Assembly: GCA_015680685.1 (NCBI GenBank)
Contig: MNCI01034648.1
Span: forward strand, 1-42,582
From: Gnetum montanum
Lineage: Eukaryota; Streptophyta; Gnetopsida; Gnetales; Gnetaceae
Length of the DNA stretch: 42,582 bases
Reading direction: 5' to 3'
Program-made: the position numbers and the translations under genes
Notes under the pieces: generated by a model
Told to the model about the DNA's origin: nothing
Database searches by the model: none
Seen by the model: the letters and a program-made list of their open reading frames with translations, nothing else
Shown: piece after piece, positions 22,080 through 33,258 of the stretch
Layout of the letters: each line of letters opens with the position of its first letter
Numbering within the stretch: the stretch's first letter is position 1

Positions 22080-22420
22080 TCTGCTACGATGTTTTCGTTG
22101 CATGACACATTTTGCATGTCCATTGTTGTAAACTATTTAAGCATATTTTTTGCTAGTTCGTAATAGGACTGTAGGTGTGTAGTCTTGCAGGTGTAAACCT
22201 TAGTGATTTGATTCTCAATGAGTTGTGAATCTCTATGAATCACCAAGTGTTGAATGCTTAATGCTTGGGTTGCTAATAGGCCCCTAAGTAACCCTAAGAG
22301 GCCATGTTGTTTGTACAAGGAAACGTAAAATAATAAGCAAAAGGTTTCATTTCCCTAGAAGGGGATGTAATGAGGGTAGCTGCACTACCCCCTCACATGG
22401 TCGAGGCACCGTCGAAATAC
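22080..22420 (-). pseudogene. Second, archaeal-type RNase H of element D
   Basis: On the minus strand VTLYFDGAS (catalytic Asp) is followed by ITSPSREMKPFAYYFTFPCTNNMA. A frameshift near 22280 then leads into LGLLRGLLATQALSIQHLVIHRDSQLIENQI and later NENIVADAL, carrying the second and last Asp. The AEYEA glutamate motif is lost in the frameshifted part. A second RNase H of this type after the ordinary one is known from plant Tat elements. It would help degrade the RNA template or aid strand transfer. Confidence 0.82.
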
Positions 22421-22870
22421 AAAGTGACTTCAAGATGTGACAGGATGGCATTGATACTGCTAACATGCTCATCAGGGAATTCATGATCTATGATTTCCTG
22501 ATCGTTGACAGGTGAGGTTGTAAGTTGCGTTACTATAGCTTGACCCTCTGTCGACGATTCGCTCACATAATGCAAATCAAATTCCACTATTATGGCTTTC
22601 CATCGAGCTATCTTGTTGCTTTCATACAGGTTATTCGTGATAGCCTGGATCACATTGCTCTTGCAAATGATGTTAATTTTACTGCAAAATAGATAATTCC
22701 TCCATTTCTTTAATGCGAACACTAGGGCAAGGAATTTTCTCTCTACCTCATATTTTTCCTCATATGTTACCAATGCATGACTTAGATAATGCACTGGGAT
22801 GTCGGAGCCATCATCTCGCCTCTGACATAATAGTGCCACGATAGATGAGTCTAAGGTGGAAAGGTAGATG
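22420..22870 (-). pseudogene. RNase H of element D
   Basis: Reads IYLSTLDSSIVALLCQRRD, then VHYLSHALVTYEEKYEVERK, LALVFALKKWRNYLF and DLHYVSESSTEGQAIVTQL. This is the ordinary Gypsy RNase H linked to RT, with the characteristic YxSHAL...YxxxEK...L.FA.KKwR.YL pattern. The open piece 22393-22839 fuses it to the start of the second RNase H, as in intact Tat pol. Confidence 0.88.
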
Positions 22871-24000
22871 AAGAAAGGCTTATCCCTCTATGGTGGGTAT
22901 ATAGTTGGGAGGTGTGAAAGCTTATTCTTCAGTTCATCAAAGGCTTATTGGCATTGTGTTATCCATTCAAAGTTAACCCCTTTCTTAAGTAAGTGCTCCA
23001 TGGGGTGTAACTTGTTAGTCAACTTTGCTATAAACCTTCTGATGAACTGTACTCTACCTTGTAACCCACACAATTATTTAAGGTTTGTAGGGGGTGCTAG
23101 ATTAACAATGACCTTAACTTTGTCAGGGTCCACTCGTATTCTAGCCTCTGATACTACAAACCCTAACATGCATTCGGTCCTCACCTTGAAGACACACATT
23201 TTTGGGTTAAGGCATAAATCATGCATTTGGCAACGCTTGCGAACTACACCTACATCTTTGGGATGATTGGCAACCTCTTTAGATTTGACCACTATGTCAT
23301 CCACGTAGACGTTCAGTGTTTCTAAGATGTAGTTGCTAAAGATGTATGTCATGGCTCGCTGGTAGGTGCTCTGACATTTTTGAGCCCAAAGGACATCAAA
23401 GTGTAACAAAAAGTCCCCCATGGGGTCGTGAAGGTTGTTGTTAACTAATGCTCTAGGTTGATATGAATTTGGTTGTAGTTGGAGAAACCGTCCATGAAGG
23501 ATAATAGAGCATGACCAACCATAGTGTCTATAAGTTGATTAATACTTAGTAGTGGAAAGTCATTCTTGGTCATGGATTTTTTAAGATCCCAGAAGTCTAT
23601 ATAGATATGTATTCCACCCATTTTCTTAGAGACCACCACAATGTTCAACATCCACTCTGAGTAATCAACTGCTCAAATGAAACCAGCTTGATACAGCTTG
23701 GTGATTTCATCTCGTACAGCTAGTGCAATCTTTGGTTTAATCTTACAGGCCTTCTGCTTAACTGCTTTCATTCATAGATCTAAGATAATGTTGTGCTATA
23801 TATGCCTTGGGTCCAAACCTAGCATGTCATTGTAAGACCATGCGAATACTTCAATGTTGTCTTGTAGTACCTTTGCTACATCTTTGTGCATTTGCAAGTC
23901 TAGGAGGGAGCTACTAGATGTGGTCATAGGCATCTTGATGAGAGGATCCTCAGTTATGTCCCTAGCCTCTAAATCTAAGGCTTGGACTAGATGTTTCTAA
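22870..24000 (-). pseudogene. Reverse transcriptase of element D
   Basis: Minus-strand order: FAWSYNDMLGLDPRH (about 23840), AVRDEITKLYQAGFI, VVVSKKMGGIHIYIDFWDLKK with KNDFPLLSINQLID (open piece 23651-23445), LLSFMDGFSNYNQI, then YQRAMTYIF and VYVDDIVVKSK (open piece 23421-23074). The YVDD catalytic box is intact. The two open pieces lie in different frames, so there is a frameshift near 23430-23390, in the degraded FGLKN box. The connection segment follows with RFIAKLTNKLHP and a stop before AFDELKNKL. Confidence 0.9.
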
Positions 24001-24450
24001 GGACACTACAGTGTTTTCTATAGATGATTTCCAATCTATCGACTTGAGGTTTTGTTGTCTTGCAAGCTTTCCGTGTGAACTTGTTAAAGCTAGAGGTGAA
24101 GAAAGATCATGGTGCATTTCCATTCTTGCTCAACCTACCACAACGAGATAAATGCCTAGTAAAGGGATACCTGTTTGTAGTAACATTGCATAATAAGCAT
24201 TTGTAAAGCAGTAATGAGATGTGAACAGTTGAAATAGCTAAAAACATGACACGAAATTTGCAACCTGCCAATTTAAAATCAGAGTGGATTGCCTAGGTAT
24301 GAAAGTGTGAAAATATTAGTTTAAGGTCATTATGGACTGCTAATGAGATCGAAGCTACGTGTTAGAACTACTAGTTTAAGGTCTTTGGGGACCAGTCTGG
24401 ATGCAAAAGTTAGAAGCTGGTAGTTTAAGGTCTTTACCGACATTCAACTA
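24001..24450. other. Spacer 3' of the antisense gene promoter, with three TAGTTTAAGGTC repeats
   Basis: On the minus strand this lies upstream of RT and reads SIDWKSSIENTVV before losing coding character. At 24318-24450 three spaced copies of TAGTTTAAGGTC(N)TT occur, the same core as the tract at 19967-20694. The minus strand also has a TTGTGGTAG trinucleotide-type splice acceptor near 24150. No gene of its own is seen. Confidence 0.55.
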
Positions 24451-24623
24451 GTTATTTTTTTACAAAGGCAAACAACTAGTTTGAAGCAGGTTGAAGCTTT
24501 CGGTCAGGCCCACCTACCATAATGCAAACAGTGCTACTATGCTATGGGGAAATGCTACGTTGTATGGAACACCCCTCATTAATCGGGAAGAGAAAATGGC
24601 AGTTTTGTTTCACCGTTTTAGGC

Positions 24624-24631
24624 TATAAATA
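24624..24631 (+). promoter_or_regulatory. TATA box of the antisense gene in D
   Basis: TATAAATA followed by a G-run lies 141 bp upstream of the first ATG of the plus-strand gene. A second TATAAA occurs at about 24645. There is no matching LTR here, so this appears to be the gene's own promoter. Confidence 0.65.
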
Positions 24632-25020
24632 GGGGTTTCCCCCCTATAAACTTTGTCATTTTCACCATAACGATGCAGAGCTTTCATTCAAAGCATAGAG
24701 CAATTGCTAACTGAGAGTAAGGTGATTCAGCATAATAAGCAAGAAAGAATTAATGATTGAAATCATGGCTCCCATGAAAGAATGCAAACACCTAGCACTC
24801 ACCAAGGTCGACAAAGTGAAGGAGACCTTGGGGCGTGTGATGCAGGCGCGTGTTCTTGTGCGAGAGGAGATTCCATCGACCCAGTAAGTTGCTACACTAC
24901 TTCTCTTTGTTTTTGTTTTTCTATGCTATGATTTTTGTTTTTGCTTTCTCTATTTATTTTGTTCTTGCAATTTTTGTTACACAACCTGTGTATTCAATTT
25001 TTGTTTTGTTGCTATTTTAG

Positions 25021-25130
25021 CCATATGCATGATTTGACTGTACGCATGATTTGACCATACGTGTGATTTGACCGTACATGTGATTTGATTGTACAGCGTG
25101 GTTTGGCCATATGTGTGATTTGACAGCATA
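25021..25130 (+). repeat. 17-bp minisatellite in intron 1 of the antisense gene
   Basis: Six imperfect units of GATTTGAC followed by a TACGYRT-type half in tandem, period about 17 bp. It lies wholly within intron 1. Confidence 0.75.
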
Positions 25131-26196
25131 ACACATGTCTATCACGATGTAATGCAAATCATTTAGTTAGGCAGAAGATTTGTTGGAATTAGCATAGCAT
25201 ATTGAATTCTTTCTTGTAAAATGATTTGAGTTTAGCTTTTTGTTGCTACGCTATTACCTTTGCATCGTTTGCTATGCTACATGCATGGAGAGAGAGTCAT
25301 GCTATGCTAGCTGCTAACTATTAATTCTGCTACATCATATGCGAATCTCACTCGAACATGATGTTAACATTTGAATATGTGTTACACAGGATGGTGCTAA
25401 GGCCAATCTTGATTGTCCTAGAAATTGTAGGGGTCCTATGCTGCCTCAGAGGACCAGTAGCCAACATTCCTCTTCCCCATGCACATGTGGGATAGTAGGT
25501 GGTCTAGTTTCAGGAAGGCATACACAACTTCCTACAATTTCTCCTCCAGCACTTTAGTGTGATTTTTTGGTCACACTTGTCGGAGGAGGTAGCAGCCGTG
25601 TTGACAGAAACCCTGTTTCCTAGGGCAAATCGGGGTATTCTAAGATTTTTGATGGATGGAGCAATTAGGAGCAAGCAAGGAGAAGGATCTAGTTAGTGCC
25701 CAAAAAATTTGAAGCATCTGGGTTGGATCTGGGAGATGCCCAAATACAATTGCTACCATCCGTACAATACTTTATTTATTACACACCACATGGAAACCTA
25801 TTTTCAAAACCCACCAAGGACCATTTACTGTGTTGACGAGTGAATCTTGTGAACATATTTCATTGCACTATGCAATACTTGCTACACTAGACAAAGGTTA
25901 ACATTGTGTTTTTGTTACCAAGTTTTTTATCAACAAGGATGGGCTTCACGGTGACACAGATGCATTGGCCTTGGCACGGATGGCACTAAGGGAGTTTTCT
26001 TCTGCTGAGAATATGCACGAGGGTGTGATAGGCCAATGCGGGGGTGGGTACAAGACCTACCCAACCCGGTATTTCCAGCTCTACAACAGGTGCAAGGAGC
26101 TAGATTTGTTGGATAGGGATTGGGCACCCTTTAAACCGATCAACATTGAAGATGTATTGGTGGATCTTTTGCCATTCCCATCGCCATTTAAATATG

Positions 26197-26302
26197 GTAA
26201 GCTAGATAGTGGGTTTTTTGTATGTTCAAGTGTCGATCCTATTTTTATGCCATTTTCTGCTTATCTAAGTTTTTTTTCTTTTTCCTATGTCAACTACTAT
26301 AG
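26197..26302 (+). other. Intron 3 of the antisense gene
   Basis: GTAAGC donor, T-rich tail and ATAG acceptor. Removing the 106 bp joins a phase-1 codon exactly and continues an uninterrupted frame on both sides. This is the strongest single sign that the region is a real spliced gene and not chance frames. Confidence 0.7.
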
Positions 26303-27406
26303 TAGCGAAGAGGTCTGAGGAGGTGATGGTAATCACCTCCGAGTACCATGAAGCCAACATCTACTTCAAGTACGGGGAGGTAGATGAGACTCAATGCAGG
26401 CTTTGCAGTGGGGCCTCACAATCACTAACCCAACACCTTCAAAACACTAGACTTATGGATTTGTTCCTGGCCACAAACCCAAGTGTCCCTGCTGCTAAGA
26501 TGCTGGACCTAGTTGACTCATTTTTTGAAAAGGTAGATTGCTTTTGCACCTATGTGCACGGCGTGCAAGTGGTCCTTGAAATCAATGACCAACTATTTGC
26601 AAATCTTTTCGGTGTCCCTGCTAATGATCTCCTCATAGGGGCAAAGGCCAAAAGAGAGGTGAACCATTAGGAAGACACTGAAGAGTGGCTAGGGGTGGCA
26701 AAAGGGCATAAGGGGATTCTTATGGCAAAAGCAATGCTAAGAGTAGCCAAAGACATCTACCCCATCTTCCATGCTCGTGCTTTCCCCCAGCTACTTTCCC
26801 AAGGAAAGATCATTAGGATTGAACAAGCCTGGGTGATGCGGGAGGCCATCTAAGAGGGGACCCATTACAACTGGGCTAGGCATCTTTGCAAAGGCCTTCA
26901 GGCTGAAATGATCAAGCTTCATAAGAAGTAGGAGTTACATTTCAACGTGCATCATGCTTTTTATGTAGCTTTCTTACGAAGTTTCGTGGAATTCTTAGTG
27001 GTCGGTAAGAATGGGGTCTAGATTATGTAAGGCTATAACCAAATCTTCAAACCATGGATCTGCCAAGTCTTCTAGACCACCCTAGCCCAAGATCCCCAAA
27101 AGGAAATTGGGAAGTCATTTTCCATGACGACTAAGGATCGGGTGGCCTGCAACTTTTGTGGCCAAGACAGCATGGGAGAGGCACCCCTTGCTATTACCGG
27201 TAGCATATCACAGGGGAAATGTCTCATTGCAGAGATGGTGGCCACCAAGTCTCAGTGAAAGAGATTTCATCCAATTGAAGAGCTTCCCTGTACTAAAGAA
27301 GAAGAGGGGCAAACATTACGATTCAAACTGCATAGGATGTAGCCCCCCATTGGTAATTTTCTTTATGTTTTTATGCTTATTTCTTTGCTAACTTGGTTAA
27401 TGCTTG

Positions 27407-27450
27407 CTACGTCGTGCTACGCTAGGTAGCGTAGCATAGTGTAGCATCGA
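27407..27450. repeat. GCTACGCTA palindrome inside intron 4
   Basis: GTGCTACGCTAGGTAGCGTA continues as GCAT, the same palindrome as in the D LTRs. It lies in an intron of the antisense gene (27353-27497) and so ties the gene region to D's sequence history. Confidence 0.8.
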
Positions 27451-29471
27451 TCTTAAGTTAACATGCTAAGCCTAATGTGAACTTGCTTTACTACCAGAGG
27501 AAGAAGATGAATAAGAAGAGGAAGGTGATGAAGAGATGTCAACCCCAAAAATAGGGATGGCTAGTAAAGATGTGGGGGCCCTGGTCATAGAGGAAAGGGC
27601 CCTGGTCAAGAGGGAAGAAACCCCTACCACAAAAGAGAGGGCTCTCATCGACAAAAAAAAAGCTCCTACAGATGAAGAGGACATTTCAATCGATGAGGAG
27701 GATTCCCCCACTAATGAGGAGGATGCTAATGCCTTAAAAAGAAAGACCCCAACAAATAAAGAGGAAGTCCCTATCAACCAGGAAGGGACTTCTGTTGATG
27801 ATCCTTTTTCTGAATTCAATTTAGCACTAGATGAACAGATGAACACGGAGGGTTCTACCATAGTTTAAAGTTAGCAAGGAGGGGATCTACTACTAGAAGC
27901 CAATGAGTTTGACCATATTTTTGATAGTATGTTGATGGGTGACCCCCCCTCCTTGCTATCACCCCTGAGGGTTTGATGGTAGGAGCCTTTGCATTATTGT
28001 TTGTGCTTTTCATCGACTTCATTGTAGTCCATCTCAATCATAACTGATGCATTTAGTTGTATGGAAGACACTGCTATTAACACTGCAGGACCTTCCTTGA
28101 CCTAGCTAGAACCATGGGCCAAAACCCCTGACAAGCTTAGATTCATGTAGGGGATTGTCGACGACATGATTGGCCATCTCAGATAGGTCAATCTAAAAGT
28201 GGGTAATTGAGTTGCCCAAACTTTGCTACGCTACTATGACTAATTCATTTTTACATGTGATAATAGTCTCTTGCCTCAAGTTGGACCTGAAATGAGTGTT
28301 AAAGGTGGACGTCATGCCTACATTCCCACCTGAAGTGACCAAGGTATCTCATCACGTATACGATAAGGCTAGCAAATGTGTGTTACACTTGGCACGCTCC
28401 TTGTGGGAGTGTAGGCATGTAAATGAAGACCTATGGAAATGGGTCCAAAGGTAAGAGAGGGAGATAGCCAATCTGACCACCGAGGTGGGAGACCTTTGTT
28501 CTAGGAACTAGTTCCTCCTAGTCCGTGATAACAATGATAATAATTGGCACACAACTATCATAGATTACACCAGATATTGGGTGGTTGTGCAATCCAATAA
28601 CGAGGCCACCTAGGAGATAATAGAGCAGCGGATGCAGATGGAGTTGTTGGCCCAGAAGAACCAAAACTGGAAAGATTATAGTGCCATATTTTACAAGTGG
28701 AGGCAATCCTAGAAAATCCATAAGCACATGTATAAAATAGAATGTGCCACATATCATAAACAATATTAGGATGCTTCGGTAAAGTTGTTTACTCATGAAG
28801 AATTCCTAGATGCTATTGGTGCTTCTGAGGCCTATAACAAATTTATGCAGCAAGTGACAGTCACTAAGTTACCTGAGTGAGAAGTGAACCTTCCAACAGG
28901 AGAGACCACCATTCCTTCCTTTTCTCTGAGACGGCCAATATGGACAACCATTGAAAAGGAGAAAGTTGCCGCAAACGTTGAACTAAGCGATAGGCACTTG
29001 GCTGATATCACGGAGGAGGTTTGGCACGGCCTTGGGCTCGAACTGAACTGCATATCCTTCGAGATAAACACAGGGTTGTCTCGGGTCAGTCACTTTCTGT
29101 GATGCAACAGTTTATGTTTTTTTAGATTTTACGTGTAACTTTAGCTTTTATGTGTAACTTTAGTTGACTACTTTGTTTCTATGATGTAGGTTTCAGATGA
29201 AGAAGCGGGGCCCCTAGAGGGCAAAAATGATGATGCAACAAAAGAAGGTGGTGTAGAGGGAAACAATGAAGGGGAAGATGAAACATGACTAGAGGGCTAT
29301 TAATTTTTTTTATTTTTTTATTTTTGCGAGACTGTTGCAAAACTATTGCAAAAAAACATTGTCTAAGTGGAGTTTTGAATGAAAAATGGATTTTTGGCAA
29401 AAATTGATGCTACTCTAGTTTATGTGTTTCGTATGTTACCTATGTGATCGATTTCTATGTTTTTTCTTATT

Positions 29472-29655
29472 TTAGTTTTAGGCCATTTCAGGCCATTGCT
29501 AGTTGTAGGCCATTTCGGGCCATGTGTGTAAAGTGAATGGAAAGTTTTGCTAGTTTTATGCCTTAGCAGGCCATAATATAGTTTCAGGCCATTTCGGGCC
29601 ACCACTAGTTTTACATCATTTCGGGCACTAGGATAGTAGTGTAGTTTTAGGCCAT
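29472..29655 (+). repeat. Tandem repeats TAGTTTTAGGCCATTTCGGGCC
   Basis: About six imperfect units of 25-45 bp with TAGTTTTAGGCCATTTCGGG as core. The opening TAGTTTnAGGnC matches the core of the tracts at 19967-20694 and 24318-24450. The tract lies just 3' of the antisense gene and before the protease. Confidence 0.85.
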
Positions 29656-29849
29656 GTAGGTAAACAGAGGACATGCTAATGATTTAGAAAAAAGCTAATT
29701 GGTGTATCTAGCATAGATGGATGGATGCAAAACAAAAAGGTGGTAAATGTACAACTGATACTAACTAGGCAGGTAGTAGTGGAGTTGCTAAGCTATGCGT
29801 AACTGCTTCCTAACCCATTGTGGGTTTGGTGAGGTGTAGGGTCAAGACA

Positions 29850-30648
29850 CTTTTCTAGGGAATTCATTTGTACCGTTGTCCTCCACTTTGAAGGGTAATT
29901 TGGCCCACACATTTTCATTTTCTAAACTTGCACGTTGGGTTGGCTCCTTTGCTAAGCAGTCAGTGTTGATAGAGATAGGTGTCTCATTCTCAGAGGTGAC
30001 AACCTCTAAACCCTACTCCATGTCCACATTATTTATAGCTTTCATGGCCACCTCATTGTCATGGATTACCACCTCCCTACCTACATAGAGTAGGTGAATC
30101 TCTTGATGTATGGGCAAAGAGACAGCCCTAAGTTGTGCTAACCATGACCTCCCCAAGATCAGGTTAAGACCAGGAATCTCTTCCACCATGATAAACATTG
30201 CATTTGTGGGGAACTGGTCCCTTGCCACAAAGTCAATGTGGACCATGCCTTTCACCATGACCTGTGCCCTGTTGAATGACTTCAAGCATAACATCATCAT
30301 GGGTCTGATCTGGTTGACCAAACCCAGCTTATCCACTATACGGAATGGGATAATGTTTATAGCAGCCCCATCATCAATGTGTACCCTTTGGATCTTGTGT
30401 TGGCTGATCCGAATTGTGATGAAGAGAGGCACTATAGTCACCTGACCCTTCTTAGGGTCTTCCCTAATGGAATCATCGCAAAATGTTAGTTGAGATGGCT
30501 TTGGTTCTACAGGCACAGAAAGAAGCATCACTGAGTGAATCACCTCTTCTTCTGCTGGGATGTTCTCTTCAACTAGAATTGTTATTAACATGAAAACCAA
30601 AGCTTGACGATGTGCAGTAGAAGTTATAATTAAGTCATATAGGCTCAA
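29850..30648 (-). pseudogene. Aspartic protease of element D
   Basis: Cleaves the Gag-Pol polyprotein. The open piece 30648-30013 begins with ALVFMLITILVEENIPAEEE, a typical pre-protease segment, then RVHIDDGAAINIIP where the family has DxGSxxN, and ends with IPGLNLILGRSWLAQ (family NxLLGRPW). The domain runs on to about 29850 (VWAKLPFKVEDNGTNEFPRK). The same frame continues upstream into gag, so gag and protease were one polyprotein. The active-site DDGA may be altered, but the box is in place. Confidence 0.88.
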
Positions 30649-30699
30649 AGTTGTGTTCTTCTACTTCATAGCCTGCTTGACCTGGGTGAGAGTGTTTAA

Positions 30700-33258
30700 C
30701 ATGTTAATACCACCTTCCTATTTGCTACCTTTCTCCTCTTCTATTCATCTGAGGAGATGAATTTCCCGAGGAAGGATAGTTTTGGATCTAGGATCAAACC
30801 CTTTCAGGCAAGGCGGTGATGATGGTACATGTGTAGCAACGTTATCTATTGGCAACAAGGACGTAGATGTAGAGGATGAGGGCATAGGTTTAGAAGTACC
30901 TAGAGCGGTACGTTCTGTTGATGCCTCACTTGTCAAATGCTCTTCTTGTTTCTTTAGATGAGAAGACTACTGTGCTATGTTATGTGGGGCAGGGGTAGTT
31001 GAATGACTCGGCCCCTTGATGAAAAACGGTGCTAATGGTATTAATGGATGCGATGATGGTGTAGTTTTGCTAATAGGTGGTGTAGGGTTGGATGTCTGAG
31101 GTGGGACTCTCAGAATAAATAGTTACTGTGGAGTTTTCTTAGTCGTTGGTGATGTTGGTGTGCTACGCTAAGGCACACGAACCACAAACAGTTGTTGCGG
31201 TGATCTAGGATTATTGTCAACACTGATGGTGTTGATGATGTAACTAATTTTTTTGGTGTTAAGAGGATCCATGTAAACATGTAGAGATTGATTTTTACGG
31301 CATACTGGGTTACTCTCATCAAGAACTATTTTCCCTTGATCAATCATTCTTTGGATGTCATCTTTTAATGCCATGTAGTAATCTGTGTCATGAACACACT
31401 GTTGATGGTAGTCACAGAATTGCTCTAGTCTAAAATTCTTAGGAATTGGTGGCTCATTGGGCAATGCTAAGGAGGGATTCTTGTGAAGTCTGTAGTACCA
31501 TTGATGTTTTTTTATTCCCTCCTTTGACATCCTCTTGTGTTGGATATACCCTACTACCAGTAATTGCTTCAGAAGTTCTGAAGGTTTGATGGGAAGTGGG
31601 GTATATTTAGAGCAATCTTTACACTCAAAGTTTGGCTTAGGCAATGCTAATGCTTTAGATGTAGAGGTAGAGATTTGAGCTACGTTGCCCTATTTGGGCA
31701 TGGGGTTAGGTGGAGGTTCAACCACCTTCTTGTTGTTCTTGTTGTTGTTGTTGGGCTTGGCTTCGTTTGTCACAATGGCCACTGTGGCTATTACAGTCTT
31801 TCCCTTATCCTTCTTTGCAAATGTATTCTTGTATGCAAGGTAAGCTAGGTCTTTTCTTACCTTGACCGCATCTTGTATGCTCTTTGTTTGGGCAAAAGCT
31901 TGACAAAGAGTTCGGGGAACAAGGTAGTATAGCTTGGACTTGATGAAGTCATTCACTGCACCCTTAAAGACTGCCAGTAAATGGGCCTCTGTGATGGGCT
32001 CACGGATTTCATTAAGAGTAGCTCTCCACCGCTGGATAAACTTTTGGACTAGCTCTAGTGGATCTTGCTTCACACACATTAGTTTATCTAGCGTAACTTT
32101 TGGTCTCAAGTTGTACTTGAAACACGTTACGAACTGGATCAAGAGCTCCTCTAGGGTTGAGATGGAGGAGCATGGAAGCACATGGTACCAGTCCAAGGCT
32201 TTCCTTGTCAAAGTCATAGCAAAGACGTGGATGATTGTATGTGGCCATTTTTGTAGAAGAAGAGACTCAGATCTGAAAGTGACAAGATGGGTGTTGGGAT
32301 CACCCTCCCCATTTTATTTTGTGAAATTGGGGAGTGGTATCCTAGGGGTTAACGTCAATGTGGGGATTGTCGAGCTAATGGGATCATCATGGTAGAAGTT
32401 CATGACTTGTACCATATCAGAGCTTGCAGTCTTGAGGTGTTTGATTTCCTCAGTAAGGGTCTGGATAAGTTGGAATGCTTGATCCAGACCCAGGGATGAT
32501 GTAGATGGGTGGGGAGCTGTTGAGGCAACTCCTTTCTATGGCGTGGCAGGGGCAACAATCTGATCCATAGGCGGTACTGCTAGGGCGGCCCCCACAAAAG
32601 GCATTGGTTATGCTATCCACCACCTAGTAGGTGGTGGTGTGGGAGTAGCAGCCATTGGTTGTGCTATGAGGTAAGTTGTTTGTGCGACCGATGGGACAAA
32701 CCATAGTCCTGCGCATGGTTGTACCATTTTTGGGACCTGGTACATTTGGTGGTGAATATAGTGGAACATCTACGATGGCTATGAAATAGGAGGAGAGGTA
32801 AATGGGGTCCACCATGTGGATAGGTTTGGGCCCACCACTAATGGTGGGATAGGTGTAGACATAGGGACGGAGGTGAAAAATACATGCAATTGCATAGTAG
32901 GCATAGTGTAAACATAGGGCACAGTAGCCATGATAGGTGTGTGATACAATGCATGAATGGACTTGGGAACAATTTGTGGCAAGGTAGTGGTTGAGAATGA
33001 GATAGGGAAGTATGCATGCTGATACGCTGAGGGCATGGCATGGGTACCTATTGCTGATGAAATCATGGGTTACGATGGTGAGGACGTGATCACGAAGGGA
33101 GCAGCAGAAAGAGTGGGTTTGTCCAGAAAGATGGAGTGGGAGGGATGTATCTGTGTCAAAGGGATGGAAACGCTAGGAGTGGGAATAAATTCCCTCCCAT
33201 TACAGTAAGTGAACTCGAAGCTATGCTTCTCTTTGAGTTCTTGTGCGTCTAAGGGCAA
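30700..33258 (-). pseudogene. Gag polyprotein of element D
   Basis: One frame from 33258 into the protease, interrupted only by point stops. The N-terminal third is Pro/Thr/Ser-rich (33258-32500). A coiled segment (AFQLIQTLTEEIKHLKTASSD) follows. The capsid domain (about 32350-31750) reads ISSTIPTLTLTPRIPLPNFTK, LTRKALDWYHVL, YNLRPKVTLDKL, SLVQ/FIQRWRATLNEI and QTKSIQDAVKVRKD. A lysine/asparagine-rich stretch and a knuckle-like segment come next (CDYHQQCVHDTDYYMALKDDIQRMIDQGKI, 31400-31310), where the family has CxxH..GHxTexC. A Thr/Pro linker runs to the protease. Usual length for Tat gag. Confidence 0.88.

Larger units (their letters stand above)
24765..29288 (+). pseudogene. Spliced antisense gene inside element D, unknown protein
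   Basis: Seven proposed exons: 24765-24883, 25390-about 25831, 25923-26196, 26303-27352, 27498-28198, 28281-29084, 29190-29288. Introns 1, 3, 4, 5 and 6 have GT and AG ends and keep the frame (phases 2, 1, 1, 0, 0); intron 2's donor is unresolved. The product would be about 1,160 residues. Exon 3 has TYPTRYFQLYNRCKELDLLD; exon 4 has QVVLEINDQLFANLFGVP, reminiscent of the 'putative plant transposon protein' domain; exon 5 is acidic and repetitive (DEED, NEED, NKEE); exon 6 is coiled-coil-like with WRQS and EEFLDAIG; the last exon is acidic and ends EGEDET. About 25 in-frame stops occur, mostly TAG in place of CAG. It is opposite in strand to gag-pol and lies between protease and RT. I do not recognise the protein. 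Confidence 0.7.

Noticed and set aside
27472-27861. Serine-rich minus-strand frame
   Set aside because: It is the complement of the acidic, repetitive exon 5 of the plus-strand gene; the serine runs are a mirror of Glu/Asp codons.
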